From positions 992,001-1,056,000 of the forward strand of contig CAJIZH010000003.1 in the NCBI GenBank assembly GCA_905181875.1: a stretch of DNA of 64,000 nucleotides, given 5' to 3'. The DNA is from Flavobacteriales bacterium UBA6770 (GTDB lineage Bacteria > Bacteroidota > Bacteroidia > Flavobacteriales_G > Salibacteraceae). The notes below the pieces were generated by a model. The model saw only the letters and a program-made list of their open reading frames with translations. It did no database searches and had not been told where the DNA came from. Shown here one piece after another: positions 18,271 through 27,367 of this stretch (positions are counted from its first letter, which is position 1; each line of letters begins with the position of its first letter). A program made the translations under genes and the position numbers.

Positions 18271-19568
18271 TTTGTCAAGCAACCGATCTATTCTCAAAAA
18301 CACATCTCAGTACTTTTCTTTTGTCATATGCGCCCAGTGTATTTCGTAATACCTGTATTGAAAGTTTTGAATTTGGCAAAGGATAATAATCGCAATTATT
18401 AAAGTTACATATCCTTTAAACCGCTATCCCGAAATGGATTTCAGTGCAATGCCCAGCAGTAACGCAAACAGAGGTAAAATTTCTACAAAAACTCTTGTAG
18501 AAAAACTACCACCATAGAACCAGCACCACCAAGAGTGCATAATGTAGATAACAAAGGCTAAGAAAGAGACAATTGAGAAAAACTTAAACTTCGATGCTTG
18601 ATAGATTTGAAGAAGGCCAAAAAGCGCCACAAGAAATAGAGGTGTGTATAGAAAAAGGCCTTTTTGGTAACTGAATAAGAAATTAAAAATTTGTGGGTTA
18701 GTAAAATTAAAACCCTCTTCTTGATACGAATAAACGAAAAATGACCCAGTTTGAATTTTGTAAATAATGAGCTGTATTGAAATAATTAGCATGAAAACCA
18801 GAAAGCTAATGAGCAGAGTAATCTTTTCTTTTAGAAAGCCTTGTATAGATTTAAACAAATTGGATTGTGAACCTGCAATAAAGGGAAGGACAAAAATTAT
18901 TATTGCGTTTACAGGTCTTATTAGAACAATAAGGCCAAAAAGAACCGACATAATAATGAAACTCTTTGGCTTGTTATTTCTAAACCACATGCTGGCGTAG
19001 TAAAGAAATGCAGATACAAAAGCAAACGAGTATACGTGCGACATTCCTAGCTCACCTGCAGTGTAGTAAAATAAGTTTGACCCAAATAAAATGGCGACAA
19101 GGGTAAATGAAATGAGCACTTCGTTTATTTCGTTCAACGCCAATAGTCGGCTTATATAAAACAGGCCTACGGCGCCATAAAAAACGGCGGCCAACGCAAG
19201 AAAAATCATGTATAAATACGAGTAGCCATCTTGATCAAACCCATAAAACCCCGAAAGCCAATGTGCAGTTAAAAAAAAGGGTGAGCAAACTAAAGCTGTT
19301 CCGCAGTAGTACTTGTTAATTAGAACGCCCTCATAGTTTTCTCTGTAGTCGTAGACATCTGCAGCATTACTGTATTTCTTTTTTCAATCTCATCAAAAAA
19401 ACCAAAATGAAGGTCTTCATATACAAATACGGCAGGCAAATAGGCATAATATCCTTTTGCATCAGATTCCAAAAAATCTTTCCAATGATTACTATATCAA
19501 TTTAAATTAGAAGTGATAATTGTTAAAACTGCAATTACTGCGAATAGGGTAATTCTTGAGGTTTTCAT
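18268..19568 (-). pseudogene. Decayed membrane glycosyltransferase-like gene (GT39-type), several stops and a frameshift
   Basis: Reading from ATG 19568: the N-terminal helix is followed by TGA at 19499-19497 where a Trp is expected (NLN*YSNHWKDFLE), then recognisable sequence (ESDAKGYYAYLPAV). A frameshift follows near 19375-19388 in an A-rich run. A long open stretch (19209-18424, about eight membrane helices, RPVNA and FYGGSFSTRVFVE) runs to TAG at 18426-18424. Coding sense continues (KGYVTLIIAIIILCQIQ, HWAHMTKEKY) past a second Trp-position TGA at 18309-18307 to TAA at 18270. The family is multi-helix membrane glycosyltransferases of the GT39 type. It cannot make an intact protein. Confidence 0.85.
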
Positions 19569-19584
19569 TGTCTAAAGTCTACAA

Positions 19585-20325
19585 TTAAAGACTCATCAGC
19601 TCTTTAAGCCGTGATGCTTGCCTTCTTGAGATCTCTATTTTATCTCCGGTTTTAAGTTCAACTTGCATTCCCCCATTAAACCAAGGATCAATTCTCTGAA
19701 TCCACTTTAGGTTAATTATAAACTTTCGATTAGCCCTAAAAAACTCTTTATCGCTCAGTCGTTTGTCCAAGTTATTTAGAGATTTAAGTATTAATGGCTT
19801 GTTTCCGTTAAAATAGACTTTGACATAGTTTCCTATGCTTTCAAATTTTTCTACATCGCGCAAATGCACAAACCAACAACGTTCTCCGTCTTTTAAAAAC
19901 ACTTGATCATCGCCGGTAAGCTCTTTTGAATTGGTATTTTCAAGCTGTTTTTTTTCTTCGGAAATTAATTCTATTGCTTTGTTGACCGCATTGGTAAAGC
20001 GCTCTTCTTCTACAGGCTTTAGAATGTAATCCAGAGCATTTACCTCAAATGCTTGAATTGCAAATTCATCGTAAGCAGTAACGAATATTACGCGAGGAAC
20101 CCGTTCTAATTCTTCTAGCAGTTCAAAACCATTTTTACCTGGCATTTGAATATCAAGAAACAAAAGGTCGGGCTGTAAATCTTCTATTCCTTGTCTTGCT
20201 TCTTCCGGATTTCCATAATCTGCAATTACCTCTAAGTTTGAATGCTGCTCAATTAATAAAAGCAGTTCCTTTCTTCCCAGTCTTTCATCATCAACTACAA
20301 TGGTTTTAATTTTCATTTCCGTCAA
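19585..20325 (-). CDS. LytTR-type response regulator
   Basis: 246 residues. The receiver domain (about 5-120) has acidic pocket D12/D13 and phospho-acceptor Asp58 in FLDIQMPG. The LytTR DNA-binding domain (about 145-246) has EKFESIGNYVKVYF and FFRANRKFIINL. Its start overlaps the end of the sensor kinase gene by 20 nt, so the two form one two-component unit. The target genes are unknown; LytTR regulators usually bind direct repeats upstream of their targets. Confidence 0.95.
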   Translation of the reverse strand: MTEMKIKTIVVDDERLGRKELLLLIEQHSNLEVIADYGNPEEARQGIEDLQPDLLFLDIQMPGKNGFELLEELERVPRVIFVTAYDEFAIQAFEVNALDYILKPVEEERFTNAVNKAIELISEEKKQLENTNSKELTGDDQVFLKDGERCWFVHLRDVEKFESIGNYVKVYFNGNKPLILKSLNNLDKRLSDKEFFRANRKFIINLKWIQRIDPWFNGGMQVELKTGDKIEISRRQASRLKELMSL

Positions 20326-21358
20326 TATTTTGAGGCAGCTTGACCATACAAATGACCTCAGTTTTGTTTTTATTTTTTAATTCGAATGAAGCTTTTCCCG
20401 AAAACAAGAGCCGCAATCGCTCCTTTGTGTTTTCAATGCCAAATCCAGTTTCGGTTTTTTTATTTGGGTCGTATTGACCGCTATTTGTAATGGAAATAAT
20501 CAAATATTCGTTTTCCAACTCAGCGACTATAGATAAATTGCCACCTTCTGGCAAATGCGCAATACCGTGCTTTATTCCGTTTTCTACAAGTGTTTGAATC
20601 ATAAGTGGAGGTATCATAATGTGCTTGGTTTTTGGCGAAATGTCAAAAGAAACATTTAGCCGTTCTTCGTAGCGATAACCTTCAATTGCTAAATAATCGT
20701 GAACCAGTTTTAGTTCTTCTGAAAAGTGGATGAGACGCTGTTTTCCCATAAGCATATTACTCCGTAGAATATTAGAAAGTTGAGTAATTGCTTTCTTAGC
20801 AATCTTTGGATTTTCTTCTACTAAAGCTCGAATGCTATTCATTGAATTAAAGATGAAATGCGGGTTGAGTTGAGATTTTAGTTTATTCAGCTCTATTTCG
20901 TTTCGAGCCGCTTCCCACCTTAAGTTTTTTATTTCTTCGGCTTTGTAATTTTTAAAGAAATGGTAAAAGAAATAGATAAGAGACCACAGCGTAAAAAGGA
21001 TCATCCAGCCAGCCAATTCTTGAAACACAACCGCAGTGTTTAATGCCTTTTTACCTGAAAAGATGAGGTAAGTTAACCCCGAATATGCAAGTTGAAATAA
21101 TACAGCCATAGCAAGCGATCCAAGAATAAAACGCGGAATCATGCTAGGTATATTGAGGTTTAGCCAATCATTACGAATAATAATTTCTCTGTACAAATGG
21201 CTGATACTCATTCCAAGAAGGAAGGCAGAAGCAAGCGTTAAGACAAGAGGATAGGAAAGTGATATACCACTCAGTTGGTTTAGAATGTAGGCTATCAAAA
21301 TATAGCTTCCCCAACCAATGGATTGGCAAATTATGTATAGTCGTTTTTTTGTACTCAC
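20306..21358 (-). CDS. LytS/YehU-type membrane sensor histidine kinase
   Basis: 350 residues. Four N-terminal membrane helices (about 8-28, 36-58, 73-98, 112-134) form the sensor part without an extra soluble domain. The His_kinase domain has phospho-acceptor H167 in LNPHFIFNSMN, and the ATPase part shows the N-box VENGIKHG and a G-rich GFGIENTKERL. The start is GTG at 21358, only 4 nt past a -7 element, which supports this start and predicts a leaderless mRNA. Signal unknown. Confidence 0.94.
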   Translation of the reverse strand: MSTKKRLYIICQSIGWGSYILIAYILNQLSGISLSYPLVLTLASAFLLGMSISHLYREIIIRNDWLNLNIPSMIPRFILGSLAMAVLFQLAYSGLTYLIFSGKKALNTAVVFQELAGWMILFTLWSLIYFFYHFFKNYKAEEIKNLRWEAARNEIELNKLKSQLNPHFIFNSMNSIRALVEENPKIAKKAITQLSNILRSNMLMGKQRLIHFSEELKLVHDYLAIEGYRYEERLNVSFDISPKTKHIMIPPLMIQTLVENGIKHGIAHLPEGGNLSIVAELENEYLIISITNSGQYDPNKKTETGFGIENTKERLRLLFSGKASFELKNKNKTEVICMVKLPQNIDGNEN

Positions 21359-21362
21359 CTAC

Positions 21363-21370
21363 CAAATGTA
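21363..21370 (-). promoter_or_regulatory. -7 element TACATTTG, leaderless GTG start
   Basis: A minus-strand TAnnTTTG match 4 nt before the GTG at 21358 of the sensor kinase gene. Confidence 0.6.
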
Positions 21371-21466
21371 AATCATCGTTGTAGCAATTAATCGTAGACA
21401 ATACACAAGTGGAGCAATATTGCTATAACCCCTAATTTATTAGGGACAATCGATAAATAGTGTTTA

Positions 21467-21892
21467 CTAAACAGTAGCAATACACTTTAACTCAATGGCA
21501 ATAGGAGTGGGAAGAGCATTAATTGCAACAGTAGTTCTACAAGGCTGGTTTTCTTGGAAGTATTCAGCGTAAATCCTGTTGAAGGTTTTGAAATCCCGTT
21601 TCATATCAACTAAGAAAACGGTTACATCTACAAGATTTTCCCAATTAGATCCTGACGATTCTAATACCGCTTTAACATTGGCAAAAACGCTGTGAACTTG
21701 AGCTTCAAAGTCAAATTCTTCAAAGTTTCCATTGTGATCTAGCTTTAACCCAGGAACAGTACTGTCATTTTCATTGGATTTTGCAACTCTTGGCCCTACA
21801 CCGGACAGAAATAATAAATTGCCCACTTTACGAGCATGAGGATATGCACCAACAGCCTTTGGGGCTTTGTCTGAATTTATTTTTCCTTCCAT
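21467..21892 (-). CDS. RidA (YjgF/YER057c/UK114) family protein
   Basis: 141 residues, the usual RidA size plus a small insertion around 55-65. The conserved Arg that binds the imine/enamine carboxylate lies in QPCRTTVAI near the C-terminus, followed by IELKCIA. RidA proteins hydrolyse reactive 2-aminoacrylate and related enamines made by PLP enzymes. Some relatives are 2-aminomuconate deaminases, so the substrate is open. A TATATTTG element at 21908-21915 (minus strand) lies 15 nt upstream. Confidence 0.9.
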   Translation of the reverse strand: MEGKINSDKAPKAVGAYPHARKVGNLLFLSGVGPRVAKSNENDSTVPGLKLDHNGNFEEFDFEAQVHSVFANVKAVLESSGSNWENLVDVTVFLVDMKRDFKTFNRIYAEYFQENQPCRTTVAINALPTPIAIELKCIATV

Positions 21893-21907
21893 GATTACTC
21901 TTTTTTA

Positions 21908-21915
21908 CAAATATA
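21908..21915 (-). promoter_or_regulatory. -7 element TATATTTG for the RidA gene
   Basis: A TAnnTTTG match, 15 nt before the ATG at 21892. Confidence 0.55.
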
Positions 21916-21970
21916 ATTTTCAAGAATGATTCTATAGCATTGTGCGTATTTTTACATCAAATAGAATTGA

Positions 21971-23674
21971 ATGAAAGTTAAGATTTTAGGTTTAATGCTC
22001 GCACCCTTTGCTTTGTTTGCACAAGTGAACATGCCAGATGCGCCCGATTTCATCAAACAAATCGAGGTTGCTCAGCAATATGTGGTAGAACTTGAACCAC
22101 CAGAAACGGATGATCTTTTGAATATGCAGTTGTCTGCAAAAGTGAATCAGACACTTGTTCCTATGGGAAAAATTGTAGCGGTTTCTATAAATGAGTTGTT
22201 TGGTAAGACTGAACTTATTGATGACAACCTAGAACGAAAATCTATCGAAATAAAAACCAAAGGTGTTAAGGGATTAACGGCTTATTTGACCGAAGTGTTT
22301 TTGCCAATTGGATCAAAGTTATACGTCAGTAATGCCAATGGAAGTCAAATTCAAGGTCCTTTTACATTTGATGACGTTATAAACGAAAAGCTTACTCCTT
22401 ACATGATTGAAGGGAATTTTCTAAGAATAACCACTGTTTATGATAAGAACATCCCAATCAAACCAAAGTTTTCAATAAATGAATTAGGTTTTAATTTTGG
22501 TGACTTAACCCTCCTTACAGCTTCTAAAAATGAATTTGGATCGAGAGATTTTGATGATTCAGAAGATTGTGAGGTCAATGTGAATTGTGATGAAGGTGAT
22601 AACTGGAGAAAACAACAAAGAGCAGTTGTAAGAATAAAAATGCGCATTCAAAATTTTGAAGGTTGGTGTACTGGAACAATAATGAATAACACACAACAAG
22701 ACTGCACGCCTTATGTGCTTACTGCAGATCATTGTAGAGCAGTTGAGGGACAAGTGGCGAGTACTGAGAACTATGATGACTGGCAATTCTATTTTAATTA
22801 TGAAGGAACAGACTGTCGAAACCCAAGAGAGGGAGATGTTTCAATTGGCGAAATAACGGGCTGTAAACGAATAGCGAACACAAAAAGAAAAGGTTCTGGA
22901 GGCGCAGATGCCTTATTGCTAAAACTTTCAAAGGATATCGATCAGTTTTATTCACCATATTTTGCTGGATGGCAAAATTTTGATGAATTAAGTCCAAGCG
23001 GAGTAATGATTCATCATCCTGCAGGAGACATAAAAAAGATTTCTACCTACAAGACCGCCATAATTGAATCGGAATGGGATGCAAACTTTGGTAGAGACAC
23101 CCATTGGCAAGTATACTGGTCTTCAACAGATAATGGTTATGGGGTATCAGAGCCAGGATCTAGTGGTTCTTCCTTATGGAATAATAAAGGTTTAGTAATT
23201 GGCCAATTAACAGGCGGAGCTTCTGCTTGTAAAGAAGATACTGATAGAGGCGTTAGCCCAATTTTTCCAGATTATTTTGGCAAATTTAGTTTGGCTTTTG
23301 GGTACGGTGGTTCTGATCCAGAAACAACGTTGTTTTCACATTTAGATGGAAGCAATCACGCACAAAGTATTGAAGGAATAGACTGGCCTTGTAGTGAAAA
23401 ACCACTAAGTTCAGAAAATATTCAGCAAAGTTTAGCAGATCAAATTTCAGTTTTTCCTAACCCATCAAAAGGTAACGTTGGTATAAGCCTTGGAACCCTC
23501 GAGGTGAAAAGAATACTAGTGCTTAATAGCCATGGAATTGAAGTATTAAAGCTTGAAAGTGAAGATGTTTCTGAACTTACTTTTGATGTTTCGGAATGGT
23601 CAGTGGGCTTTTATGTAGTGCAAATTGTAACAGGCGAGAATAGGTTGTTGAACAAAAAATTGATTGTAGAATGA
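21971..23674 (+). CDS. Secreted trypsin-like serine protease (lysyl endopeptidase-like) with T9SS sorting tail
   Basis: 567 residues. Signal peptide about 1-17 (FALFAQ). A propeptide-like region (20-185) precedes a chymotrypsin-fold domain: H254 in TADHC, Asp313 in SGGADALLLKL and Ser398 in EPGSSGSSLW form the triad. Several Cys (233, 245, 255, 282, 298, 420) suggest disulfides. The C-terminal 80 residues (from about ISVFPNPSKGNV) are a type A T9SS sorting domain ending NKKLIVE, so the enzyme should be secreted or surface bound. It overlaps the next lipoprotein gene by 4 nt. Confidence 0.92.
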   Translation: MKVKILGLMLAPFALFAQVNMPDAPDFIKQIEVAQQYVVELEPPETDDLLNMQLSAKVNQTLVPMGKIVAVSINELFGKTELIDDNLERKSIEIKTKGVKGLTAYLTEVFLPIGSKLYVSNANGSQIQGPFTFDDVINEKLTPYMIEGNFLRITTVYDKNIPIKPKFSINELGFNFGDLTLLTASKNEFGSRDFDDSEDCEVNVNCDEGDNWRKQQRAVVRIKMRIQNFEGWCTGTIMNNTQQDCTPYVLTADHCRAVEGQVASTENYDDWQFYFNYEGTDCRNPREGDVSIGEITGCKRIANTKRKGSGGADALLLKLSKDIDQFYSPYFAGWQNFDELSPSGVMIHHPAGDIKKISTYKTAIIESEWDANFGRDTHWQVYWSSTDNGYGVSEPGSSGSSLWNNKGLVIGQLTGGASACKEDTDRGVSPIFPDYFGKFSLAFGYGGSDPETTLFSHLDGSNHAQSIEGIDWPCSEKPLSSENIQQSLADQISVFPNPSKGNVGISLGTLEVKRILVLNSHGIEVLKLESEDVSELTFDVSEWSVGFYVVQIVTGENRLLNKKLIVE

Positions 23675-24105
23675 GAGCATTAAGTTATTTATTGATTTTA
23701 GGGTTGGTAATATCTCTATCAAGTTGCAAGGTTCGCTCAAAACCATCGGATACCATTAATACTTGTAAGGTGTTAGTGGTTACAACTCCTGATGTTTCGA
23801 CACCTATTGTGGAAAATGTTTCTGTGACTAAAATTTTAATGGAGAATGAATGTCTGCTGGTGCGGGTTAAATTCAAAGGATGTGACCAGTCAAACTTTGA
23901 TTTGGTGTACAACGGAAAGGCTAAAAAGAGCAGCCCTCCTCAAGTCAATTTAATGTTAAAATCGTTGGATGTAAATTGTGAAAGCTCTGAAGAGTTAGAA
24001 AGAGACTTCAAATTTGACATTAAAAAACTGCAGGGAATTGGTGGAAGCGGAAAGGTTGTAATTAGCGTTCAGGGTTTCTCCGAATCGCTGGTATACGAAT
24101 ACTAG
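23671..24105 (+). CDS. Hypothetical lipoprotein
   Basis: 144 residues with a lipoprotein signal peptide ending SLSSC19. The mature part has four further Cys residues and a beta-rich pattern. I recognise no family. The ATGA overlap with the serine protease gene suggests coupled expression, so it may act with the protease outside the cell, for example as an inhibitor or chaperone (inference only). Its stop shares CTAG with the stop of gatC on the opposite strand. Confidence 0.75.
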   Translation: MRALSYLLILGLVISLSSCKVRSKPSDTINTCKVLVVTTPDVSTPIVENVSVTKILMENECLLVRVKFKGCDQSNFDLVYNGKAKKSSPPQVNLMLKSLDVNCESSEELERDFKFDIKKLQGIGGSGKVVISVQGFSESLVYEY

Positions 24106-24395
24106 CCTTTTTTAATAACCTTAGGAACCTTAAAGTAAAAACTGTCTTTTTGTGGGGCATTTTTCAAAGCCTCATCTTTTGAAATAGTGATTTTGCTTTC
24201 ATCGGTACGAGTTTTCCCTTTTTCATCAGTCATGTAAATCAATGGTTCTACACCATCGGTAGGAACAGACTGTAGCTTTTCGACAAAATCTAACATTCGA
24301 TTTAGGTCGTTTTTAATCGCTTCTTTTTCGTCGCCCTCAAACTCAAGTTTAGAAAGACCTGAAAGTTTATCTACTAGTTCGTTATCTATTTTCAT
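24102..24395 (-). CDS. gatC: Asp-tRNA(Asn)/Glu-tRNA(Gln) amidotransferase subunit C
   Basis: 97 residues, the normal GatC length. It has the GatC pattern LSKLEFEGDEKEAIKNDLNR, then DGVEPL and RTDE, ending with DSFYFKVPKVI. GatC stabilises the GatA-GatB complex that amidates mischarged Glu-tRNA(Gln) or Asp-tRNA(Asn). gatA and gatB are not in this window. It overlaps plsC by 4 nt (ATGA). Confidence 0.95.
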   Translation of the reverse strand: MKIDNELVDKLSGLSKLEFEGDEKEAIKNDLNRMLDFVEKLQSVPTDGVEPLIYMTDEKGKTRTDESKITISKDEALKNAPQKDSFYFKVPKVIKKG

Positions 24396-25141
24396 CGTTT
24401 CGGAATTGCATTCTGAATTATATCAAATACTCGGTCGCGCAAAGCTACTATATCCTTTTCAGTCATTCCCTTTGTTTCGATAGCAGGATGAACAATTGCC
24501 GGAGCTAGACCGGGAGAAGCAGGTGCTTTGAGAAACCCTCCGTTTTCTAGTCGTTTGTAGTTTTGAGTAAAGGTTACCGGAACAATTGGTACCTGTTCCT
24601 CTATCGCCAATTTAAAAGCGCCATTTTTAAAACGTCTCATATTAGGCACATCAATAGGGATTGTGCCCTCAGGAAACAACACCATACTATTGCCTTTTTG
24701 TAACTCCTCCACCGATCTCAAATAAGCATTATGTCCACTTTTTCTACTTCTTCTATCAACAGGAATATTCATTCCTTTGGTAAAGAAAATATTGAATAAC
24801 GGCCATTTCATAATCTCAGACTTCCCAATTATGGTAAAATAATCTGGCACTAGTGGGTAAATTAAAATAATATCAAAGTAGCTGCTGTGGTTACTCACTA
24901 GTACATAAGGAGGTTCTGGAAAGTTTTCCATACCTTTTCTAATAAGGACAACTCCAGTTATTAAGGAAAGGAACCACGACCATATTTTTTTGAGCTTGAA
25001 GGCTGTTTTATACCGTTTTTTCTTTCCAAAAAGAATTAAAAAAATAGGGTAAACGATGACCATAGAGATTAAGAACCAAATGAAAAAATAAATTTTCCAA
25101 AGGATAATAAACGGGCGCTTTATGATTTCTAAACTCAACAT
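24392..25141 (-). CDS. plsC: 1-acyl-sn-glycerol-3-phosphate acyltransferase
   Basis: 249 residues. An N-terminal membrane helix pair (about 11-38) precedes the acyltransferase domain with motif I NHSSYFD (84-90) and motif III FPEGT (156-160), plus the IPVDRRS region. It makes phosphatidic acid from lysophosphatidic acid at the inner membrane. It is followed by overlapping gatC. A -7 element lies 5 nt upstream of the ATG, implying a leaderless transcript. Confidence 0.93.
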   Translation of the reverse strand: MLSLEIIKRPFIILWKIYFFIWFLISMVIVYPIFLILFGKKKRYKTAFKLKKIWSWFLSLITGVVLIRKGMENFPEPPYVLVSNHSSYFDIILIYPLVPDYFTIIGKSEIMKWPLFNIFFTKGMNIPVDRRSRKSGHNAYLRSVEELQKGNSMVLFPEGTIPIDVPNMRRFKNGAFKLAIEEQVPIVPVTFTQNYKRLENGGFLKAPASPGLAPAIVHPAIETKGMTEKDIVALRDRVFDIIQNAIPKR

Positions 25142-25146
25142 CAGAA

Positions 25147-25154
25147 CAAAAGTA
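25147..25154 (-). promoter_or_regulatory. -7 element TACTTTTG, leaderless plsC start
   Basis: A minus-strand TAnnTTTG match 5 nt before the plsC ATG. Confidence 0.6.
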
Positions 25155-25198
25155 GCTATTATCTATAATGAGCCTTTGTTGTTAGAGTAACTAGAAGA

Positions 25199-26062
25199 CT
25201 ATTCTATTATAAATTTCTTTATTAATACTTGATTTGATTCGTCGATAAGGTACAATAGGTAAATGCCTGCTTCATAAGCAGAGACATTCAATATTTTCTC
25301 TTCTGGCAATACCGTGGTTACTAAAACTAATTGACCATCAGCCCTCAATATACGAAGCTGCTTAATGGAAGTCAAGTCCAGTCCTCGAATGGAGATTGAG
25401 TTAGAAGTAGGGTTAGGATATAATGAAACACCATTTTTTGTATCTGCTTCATAGATTGCTGTAAGCGATCTGGAATCACATCCGAGCTCTACCGGGTAAT
25501 CAACATAATGTTCACCATTATAACATCGTAAAACGAACTTATAAACAGCTGGATATTGTGAAACCCAGTCAGGAACCATCATATGTCTAAACCCAATACC
25601 CTCAATGAATTTAAAGCCTAGGGTGCCTTTAGCTCCTAATGTCCAAACTTTTCTGGTTTTTCCAGCAAAATTTATACGTGATGTGTCAATAACAAAAACA
25701 CCACTGTCCGAAGAGTTATGCCAGCCATTCAAATACAACGTATCCCCCCCCTTGTTACCTGGATAAAAATGAGGTACGAACTGATTAATATCTGAGCGAA
25801 ATCTAAATATCGTATCTCCAGAAACAGATAAGTGAATATTGCCAACAAACAAACCATCTTGATTTTCTCCAAAATGCCAATGAGAAATTAAACTTGCCAA
25901 GCGCCCATGAATTATAGTATCTCTTTCACATTTATGATAGGAATAACTTCTATATGGCGTTAGTTCATTATAATGCCATTCGGAACCCACTGGTGCAAAT
26001 TGCGAACTACCCATTAAGCTCGACAGGATTATAGAAACAACAATGAAAAATCTAATAAACAT
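25199..26062 (-). CDS. Secreted protein with T9SS type A sorting domain
   Basis: 287 residues. Signal peptide about 1-20 (SSLMGSSQ). The central 190 residues (from GSEWHYNELTPY) form no domain I can name, although the opening resembles many Bacteroidota secreted proteins of unknown role. The tail (about 215-287, SLYPNPTSNSISIRGLD ... LIKKFIIE) is a clear type A T9SS sorting domain. It is monocistronic with no close functional neighbour. Confidence 0.85.
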   Translation of the reverse strand: MFIRFFIVVSIILSSLMGSSQFAPVGSEWHYNELTPYRSYSYHKCERDTIIHGRLASLISHWHFGENQDGLFVGNIHLSVSGDTIFRFRSDINQFVPHFYPGNKGGDTLYLNGWHNSSDSGVFVIDTSRINFAGKTRKVWTLGAKGTLGFKFIEGIGFRHMMVPDWVSQYPAVYKFVLRCYNGEHYVDYPVELGCDSRSLTAIYEADTKNGVSLYPNPTSNSISIRGLDLTSIKQLRILRADGQLVLVTTVLPEEKILNVSAYEAGIYLLYLIDESNQVLIKKFIIE

Positions 26063-26365
26063 AAAAAACGTGTTTTAAATTATTACCATACTCAGATTCT
26101 AAAAAAGCAAATGGAAACAGACCTAAATAGCTGAGAAATGAATGCGTTCAAATTTCAAGTTTTGTTTAGTGATAGAATTGGAATGTTTAAACTCATACAC
26201 GATGTTAACTATAATTTTTGGATTCAAGAATGGATATGAATTGATAAACGAAAATGAAATTAGAGTGGGTGACGTTTGGAAACCTTGGGAAGTCTTTAGT
26301 TTTCGAATCTGATTTATCTTCTGGATAATAGAACCATAACACGAAATAAGTTTGTATTCAAGACT
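26063..26365. other. Intergenic region without a convincing gene
   Basis: About 300 AT-rich bases between divergent genes. Short open frames on both strands have no recognisable sequence, signal peptide or ribosome-binding site. A phrase on the plus strand near 26235-26300 (INENEIRVGDVWKPWEVF) looks protein-like and could be a small gene remnant, but the evidence is thin. Confidence 0.4.
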
Positions 26366-26373
26366 TACCTTTG
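26366..26373 (+). promoter_or_regulatory. -7 element TACCTTTG for trpS
   Basis: A perfect TAnnTTTG match 16 nt upstream of the trpS ATG. Confidence 0.6.
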
Positions 26374-26389
26374 TACACAAATAGTAACA

Positions 26390-27367
26390 ATGTCAAGAAT
26401 ACTAACGGGAATACAGAGTACAGGAACACCTCATTTGGGTAACATTTTGGGTGCAATTGCTCCTGCGATCAATATGGCAAACGACCCGAAAAATGAATCC
26501 TTTTTGTTTATTGCTGATTTACACTCTATGACGCAAATTAAGGATGGCGAAGAATTGAGTAATAACACTTACAGCGTTGCCGCTACTTGGTTAGCTTTCG
26601 GTCTGGATACTAGTAAAACGGTTTTTTACCGTCAAAGTGATGTTCCTGAAACAGTTGAATTGTCATGGTATTTAAGCTGTTATTATCCTTATCAACGACT
26701 TACATTAGCGCATTCATTTAAAGATAAAGCAGATCGTCTTACAGATGTAAATGCAGGTCTTTTTTCTTACCCAATGCTTATGGCGGCTGACATATTACTG
26801 TACGACATCGATTATGTTCCTGTAGGTAAAGACCAATTGCAACATTTAGAAATGACACGTGATGTCGCTAGCCGATTTAATCATCAAAAAGGGGAAACAT
26901 TTGTGATTCCTAAAGATTTAATTCAGCAGGAAACGAAATTGGTACCAGGAAGAGACGGGCATAAAATGAGTAAGTCGAGAGACAATATCATCAATATATT
27001 TTTACCTGAAAAGCGACTTAAAAAGCAAGTGAATCAAATTGTCACTGATTCGACTCCACTGGAAGACCCAAAAGATCCCGACACATGCAATGCTTTCGCG
27101 ATTTATAAGCTGCTAGCATCTGATGATCAGGTAGGTGAAATGGGTAAAAAATATCTCGAAGGGGGTTATGGCTTTGGCCATGTTAAGCGAGATATTTTTG
27201 AGTTGATTTTGGAAAAGTATAACACTCAAAGGGCCTTATACAGTCAATATATGGAGAATAAAGGTGAAATAGATAAAGTGTTGCAAGAAGGTGCTGAAAA
27301 AGCAAGAATTACTGCTAAAGAAGTACTAAACCGTGTTAGAGTAAAGAGTGGTTATTTGGCTCGGTAA
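26390..27367 (+). CDS. trpS: Tryptophanyl-tRNA synthetase
   Basis: 325 residues, a normal bacterial TrpRS. The class I HIGH-type motif is TPHLGNILGA (13-22) and the KMSKS loop is exactly KMSKS (192-196). It charges tRNA-Trp with tryptophan in the cytoplasm. Its last 16 bases overlap the 3' end of the convergent PKD lipoprotein gene. No Trp-responsive leader peptide is seen upstream. Confidence 0.97.
   Translation: MSRILTGIQSTGTPHLGNILGAIAPAINMANDPKNESFLFIADLHSMTQIKDGEELSNNTYSVAATWLAFGLDTSKTVFYRQSDVPETVELSWYLSCYYPYQRLTLAHSFKDKADRLTDVNAGLFSYPMLMAADILLYDIDYVPVGKDQLQHLEMTRDVASRFNHQKGETFVIPKDLIQQETKLVPGRDGHKMSKSRDNIINIFLPEKRLKKQVNQIVTDSTPLEDPKDPDTCNAFAIYKLLASDDQVGEMGKKYLEGGYGFGHVKRDIFELILEKYNTQRALYSQYMENKGEIDKVLQEGAEKARITAKEVLNRVRVKSGYLAR

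Noticed and set aside
18268..19568. TGA read as Trp or selenocysteine in the decayed gene
   Set aside because: TGA ends normal genes in this window (for example at 7086, 17419 and 23674), and the same locus also has a TAG and a frameshift, so decay is the simpler reading.
18160..19568. tRNA-associated integrated element
   Set aside because: No integrase, no direct repeat of the tRNA 3' end and no phage-like gene were seen nearby.
21430..21445. CCCTAAT/ATTAGGG hairpin as a terminator
   Set aside because: The loop would be only two bases and no T run follows on either strand.
26123..26380. 85-codon open frame on the minus strand upstream of trpS
   Set aside because: No recognisable domain, no signal peptide, overlaps the trpS -7 element, and the composition looks like translated AT-rich intergenic DNA.
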